A stretch of DNA of 64,000 bases from Diphasiastrum complanatum (lineage: Eukaryota > Streptophyta > Lycopodiopsida > Lycopodiales > Lycopodiaceae). Position 1 is the stretch's first letter; the number at the start of each line of letters is the position of its first letter. Shown piece after piece: positions 63,715 to 64,000 of this stretch. The notes beneath the pieces were generated by a model. That model worked only from the letters and a program-made list of their open reading frames with translations. It searched no databases and had not been told where the DNA came from. Location: assembly GCA_029204225.1 (NCBI GenBank), contig MU831864.1:35977-99976 (forward strand), written 5' to 3'. The translations under genes and the position numbers were made by a program.

Positions 63715-63878
63715 GTAACATAGTCTGACTGTGATGTTGATGTGCTTTTTGCTTACAGATGTATTACTATTATCCGTTCAGTGCTCAAATGGATTCGGCA
63801 AAGTTATATAATGATTTAAGGTGGAATGTCACACGTCCTCAAGGCCTTGAAGCTGTAATGCGAGTGAGATGTAGTCAG
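30106..63878 (+). CDS. SEC24: SEC24-type COPII coat cargo adaptor (5' part, 15 exons; gene continues past the window)
   Basis: Exons: 30106-30909, 31319-31570, 32844-32918, 33273-33371, 38160-38271, 38562-38689, 39069-39188, 39433-39513, 40487-40564, 53249-53341, 53490-53544, 57630-57706, 57884-57955, 58227-58310, 63759-63878. All 14 introns are GT-AG and the 750 codons read without a stop. Order: Pro/Gln/Gly-rich disordered N-terminus (1-352), Sec23/24 zinc finger (C422, C425, C444, C447), trunk (vWA-like) domain with [15 protein letters not shown] and the strongly conserved [13 protein letters not shown] and [10 protein letters not shown], then the start of the beta-barrel ([19 protein letters not shown]). 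The helical and gelsolin domains lie to the right. SEC24 pairs with SEC23 on ER exit sites and selects cargo into COPII vesicles. Plant paralogues exist (A, B, C types); this resembles the A/B type but the paralogue is not assigned. No lesions in exons despite the transposon load of introns. Confidence 0.96.
34640..35850 (-). mobile_element. Decayed L1-type LINE fragment (post-RT region)
   Basis: Minus-strand frames read [20 protein letters not shown] (about 35590-35530) and [14 protein letters not shown] with [11 protein letters not shown] (about 35450-35330). These match in order the [27 protein letters not shown] and [11 protein letters not shown] of the better LINE copy at 59780-61510. 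Homology further down to 34640 is weak. Many frameshifts; the 3' tail hairpin was not found. Confidence 0.7.
36312..36590 (+). repeat. Imperfect tandem duplication, about 125-150-bp unit
   Basis: CACTGCCATGTAATAGGAAT..GGACATTTGTGAAATAGCCC and CACTGCTATGTAATAGGAAT..GGACATTTGTGAAACAGCCC mark two units; the second has about 28 extra bases. Confidence 0.75.
37430..37690 (-). pseudogene. copia gag remnant
   Basis: Minus strand reads [18 protein letters not shown], then after a frameshift LRNQIF-like sequence and [19 protein letters not shown] across frames. This is the UBN2 gag pattern seen in the copia elements at 1-1690 and 8146-9942. Fragment only. Confidence 0.65.
38160..40564 (+). CDS. SEC24: SEC24 exons 5-9: zinc finger and first half of the trunk domain
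   Basis: Exon 5 (38160-38271) holds the whole zinc finger CX2C-X18-CX2C ([20 protein letters not shown]). Exon 6 (38562-38689) reads [20 protein letters not shown] and [14 protein letters not shown]. Exon 7 (39069-39188) has the trunk strand [16 protein letters not shown]; exon 8 (39433-39513) [17 protein letters not shown]; exon 9 (40487-40564) [16 protein letters not shown]. Introns 290, 379, 244 and 973 bp; exon 5 ends in phase 1, the others in phase 0. Confidence 0.96.
41150..43507 (+). mobile_element. Ty3/gypsy chromovirus, 5'-truncated and decayed
   Basis: Plus strand reads, with frameshifts and stops: RT C-part with the YLDD box ([22 protein letters not shown], 41270-41350); RNase H ([19 protein letters not shown], then [12 protein letters not shown]; a segment between YDKEL and TIVTDH is missing); integrase zinc domain ([23 protein letters not shown], 42210-42360); integrase core with [17 protein letters not shown] and HPES..GQTER catalytic contexts; a [19 protein letters not shown] linker; and a C-terminal chromodomain ([17 protein letters not shown], 43385-43440) ending at TAG near 43480. 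A purine tract GGAAGAGGGAA precedes TGTTAGGGACCC at 43508. Gag, protease and the 5' LTR are absent. The chromodomain places it among chromoviruses. Confidence 0.93.
43508..43960 (+). repeat. Presumed 3' LTR of the gypsy element
   Basis: Starts TGTTAGGGACCC right after the purine tract. The end is uncertain; GTAACA near 43950-43955 is a candidate. The first 40 bases can fold (GGGACCCAA with TTGGGTCCC). Confidence 0.6.
44344..44674 (-). repeat. LTR (314 bp) with primer-binding site of a minus-strand LTR retrotransposon
   Basis: Coding strand TGGTAACAGAGCAGG (44360-44346), one mismatch to the iMet PBS core, abuts an LTR running 44361-44674 with ends TGTTA...TAACA. The rest of the element is absent, so this is a truncated 5' end. 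It abuts the LINE fragment starting at 44675. Confidence 0.7.
44675..45197 (+). mobile_element. 5'-truncated L1-type LINE, 3' end copy ending in (TC)n
   Basis: Reads the extreme C-terminus of ORF2 ([20 protein letters not shown], acidic then Arg/His-rich), matching the C-termini of the copies at 45540 and 59780. Then a 3'UTR, a TTTT-loop hairpin ATTCC-TTTT-GGCAT (45125-45138), ATTAATAAAGC and (TC)n (45161-45197). Confidence 0.8.
45270..45342. repeat. (TC)n microsatellite
   Basis: About 73 bp of TC, some 70 bp beyond the LINE tail tract. The intervening bases include CATCCATCCGG. Confidence 0.95.
45540..47960 (+). mobile_element. L1-type LINE with endonuclease end, zinc domain and tail, RT core deleted
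   Basis: Plus-strand frames read the end of an AP-endonuclease domain ([24 protein letters not shown], 45580-45670), the EN-RT linker (SPWFDNECR near 46000), and a pre-RT segment [20 protein letters not shown] (46320-46385). Then, past about 46475, it jumps to post-RT sequence ([12 protein letters not shown]), the [15 protein letters not shown] region, and the zf-RVT zinc domain ([32 protein letters not shown], 47005-47110). The catalytic RT (YADD) is missing. The 3' end has hairpin TACC-TTTT-GGTA (47908-47919), ATTAATAAAGC and a TTTC-rich tract. Frameshifted; dead. Confidence 0.8.
47960..50490. other. Unassigned intron sequence
   Basis: No gene, RNA or bounded element could be supported. 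Short open frames (to 104 codons) carry no family motif I recognise. Confidence 0.4.
51180..51758 (+). pseudogene. BED zinc-finger transposase N-terminal remnant
   Basis: From ATG 51180: a 33-residue lead-in ([20 protein letters not shown]), then CX2C (C33, C36) followed by [15 protein letters not shown], the pattern of hAT BED fingers. The residue after C33 is TGA (51279-51281), where the family usually has Trp (TGG), so the frame is broken there but open from 51282 to 51758. The +1 frame (to 51771 and, after a stop, to about 52000) reads Pro/Ser-rich sequence ([37 protein letters not shown]) that may be the true C-terminal tail. The DDE catalytic and dimerisation regions are absent. Confidence 0.6.
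52211..52480. repeat. Tandem repeat, 84-bp period, 3.3 copies, inside the inner hAT-like element
   Basis: Units begin GCTCCTCCACA at 52211, GCTCCTCCACAG 52295, GCTCCCCCACAG 52379 and GCTCTCCCACAG 52465. 84 is a multiple of three, so all frames persist through it. Confidence 0.85.
53249..53544 (+). CDS. SEC24: SEC24 exons 10-11: trunk domain
   Basis: Exon 10 (53249-53341): [16 protein letters not shown] and [11 protein letters not shown]. Exon 11 (53490-53544): [18 protein letters not shown]. Intron of 148 bp between them; exon 11 ends in phase 1, and the codon is completed 4 kb downstream. Confidence 0.95.
53545..57629 (+). other. SEC24 intron 11 (4.1 kb)
   Basis: gtgtgc...tgtag. Contains a gypsy chromodomain/LTR remnant at 56078-56640. 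A 155-codon open frame at 54386-54853 ([19 protein letters not shown]) has no family signal I can name. The rest is unassigned. Confidence 0.9.
56078..56640 (+). pseudogene. Second gypsy chromovirus remnant: chromodomain plus LTR fragments
   Basis: 56230-56355 reads [20 protein letters not shown] and DATWETCQ, a C-terminal chromodomain, followed by GAAGAGGGAAGGA (purine tract) and an LTR start TGTTAGAGC (about 56382). A second partial copy of that LTR start (TGTTAGAGCCCGGTCT) lies upstream at 56078, directly joined to the coding fragment, suggesting a deletion or LTR-internal recombination. The LTR right end was not defined. Confidence 0.75.
57630..58310 (+). CDS. SEC24: SEC24 exons 12-14: end of trunk, start of beta-barrel
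   Basis: Exon 12 (57630-57706): [20 protein letters not shown]. Exon 13 (57884-57955): [20 protein letters not shown]. Exon 14 (58227-58310): [18 protein letters not shown] and VVPRTTGGQ. Introns 177 and 271 bp. Acceptors are tag, tag and cag. Confidence 0.95.
58980..59520 (-). pseudogene. copia integrase remnant
   Basis: Minus strand reads [20 protein letters not shown] (GAG-pre-integrase zinc region), [21 protein letters not shown], and [14 protein letters not shown] (catalytic Glu context) with stops between. Three or more in-frame stops. A different copia lineage from the complete element. Confidence 0.75.
59780..61510 (-). mobile_element. L1-type LINE, 5'-truncated in the reverse transcriptase
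   Basis: Minus strand from 61506: RT C-half [20 protein letters not shown] and [16 protein letters not shown] (YADD box), then [52 protein letters not shown], the zf-RVT zinc domain [19 protein letters not shown] with [12 protein letters not shown], and an acidic/Arg-rich C-terminus to 59829. The frame shifts a few times (for example at 61168-61171). The 3' end carries the TTGGC-TTTT-GCCAA hairpin (59790-59803) but ends in ATTTATCC rather than (TC)n. It is the best-preserved LINE in the window. Confidence 0.88.
62139..62209 (-). other. tRNA-like sequence in the left TRIM LTR
   Basis: Minus strand GGGCGGATAGCTTAGTGGTA..., with Pol III box A (TAGCTTAGTGG) and box B (GGTTCGAATCC) and a 7-bp acceptor pairing GGGCGGA/TCTGTCC (two G-U pairs). 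71 nt, one base shorter than the other copy. Confidence 0.7.
62408..62479 (-). other. tRNA-like sequence in the right TRIM LTR
   Basis: 72 nt: acceptor GGGCAGA/TCTGTCC, TA, D-arm GCTC-AGTGGTA-GAGC, T-arm CTGGG-TTCGAAT-CCTAG. The anticodon arm is imperfect (one mismatch, no U at position 33), so it is probably not a working tRNA. Boxes A and B are intact. Confidence 0.7.
62677..62822. repeat. Long hairpin (65-66-bp arms, about 88% paired)
   Basis: Left arm 62677-62742 and right arm 62757-62822 are inverted copies (GATCA..CAAAGCAAACTTGGGTC / GACCCAAGTTTGCTTTG..GATCA) with about eight mismatches and a 14-nt loop. A foldback MITE or a hairpin-RNA source. Confidence 0.85.
63074..63720 (-). repeat. 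LTR (632 bp) with PBS, ending 38 bp before SEC24 exon 15
   Basis: Coding strand TGGTATCAAAGCAGG (63088-63074) is the PBS (one mismatch to the iMet core). The LTR 63089-63720 has ends TGTTATAATTC and GAATTGTAACA (10 of 11 inverted matches). An (AG)n tract of about 52 bp (63659-63709) lies inside the LTR at its right end. The rest of the element is missing. Confidence 0.75.
63759..63878 (+). CDS. SEC24: SEC24 exon 15: beta-barrel
   Basis: 40 codons, [40 protein letters not shown]. Starts after gcttacag, ends CAG/gtatgc at 63878. The next exon lies outside the window; 63879-64000 is intron. Confidence 0.95.
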
Positions 63879-64000
63879 GTATGCTGACTTCCCCATAATC
63901 TTGTAGTGAACTTTGTGATATTTAGCATTTGACATCAATATAGTTGTTATCTAAGAGCTACATGAAAACCTGAGATTTTCATCAAACCTTTTAGTTTTTA

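Larger units (their letters stand above)
58311..63758 (+). other. SEC24 intron 14 (5.4 kb)
   Basis: gtatgt...tacag. Contents in order: unassigned 58311-58980; copia integrase remnant; LINE; duplicated segment with a TRIM inside; a 146-bp hairpin; unassigned 62823-63073; an LTR ending 38 bp before exon 15. Confidence 0.92.

Overview
The window is nuclear DNA of a land plant with a large, transposon-rich genome. Evidence: spliceosomal GT-AG introns up to 12.7 kb, LTR retrotransposons primed by initiator-methionine tRNA (TGGTATCAGAGC-type binding sites), L1-type LINEs, hAT-like DNA transposons and long (AG)n/(TC)n microsatellites. I would guess a fern or gymnosperm, but nothing here proves the lineage.

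Two host genes, both on the + strand, could be resolved to splice-site level. The first is a two-exon MFAP1 homologue (spliceosome-associated; exons 15507-16681 and 21164-21278; 429 aa). The second is a SEC24-type COPII cargo-adaptor gene: 15 exons from 30106 to 63878 give 750 in-frame codons, and the 3' part lies beyond the right edge. All 15 GT-AG introns proposed (1 in MFAP1, 14 in SEC24) keep the reading frame, and the translation is continuous across them.

Layout: 1-4370 holds two decayed copia remnants. 5339-11758 is a complete copia element (LTRs identical as far as I can read, 5-bp TSD CTCCC, PBS, PPT) with a single amber stop in the integrase; it interrupts an unrecognised, already decayed reading frame. 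12216-15250 is non-coding, with minisatellites. 15250-21278 is MFAP1, whose intron carries an ORF1-only LINE derivative. 21279-29100 is intergenic, with (TC)n, a cluster of foldback hairpins, a 32-bp minisatellite and a probable copia LTR. 30106-64000 is SEC24, whose introns 4, 9, 11 and 14 are packed with mobile DNA: LINE fragments, a chromodomain Ty3/gypsy element, solo-type LTRs, nested hAT-like elements with palindromic GGTACC ends, copia remnants, and a miniature retrotransposon (TRIM) whose LTRs contain a tRNA-like sequence with Pol III A and B boxes.

The most unusual observations are the tRNA-like sequence in the TRIM LTR (62109-62522), the LINE family whose 3' ends share a TTTT-loop hairpin with compensatory changes and mostly run into (TC)n microsatellites, the nested palindrome-ended hAT elements (50491-52834), and the antisense orientation of every copia-type element relative to the two genes.
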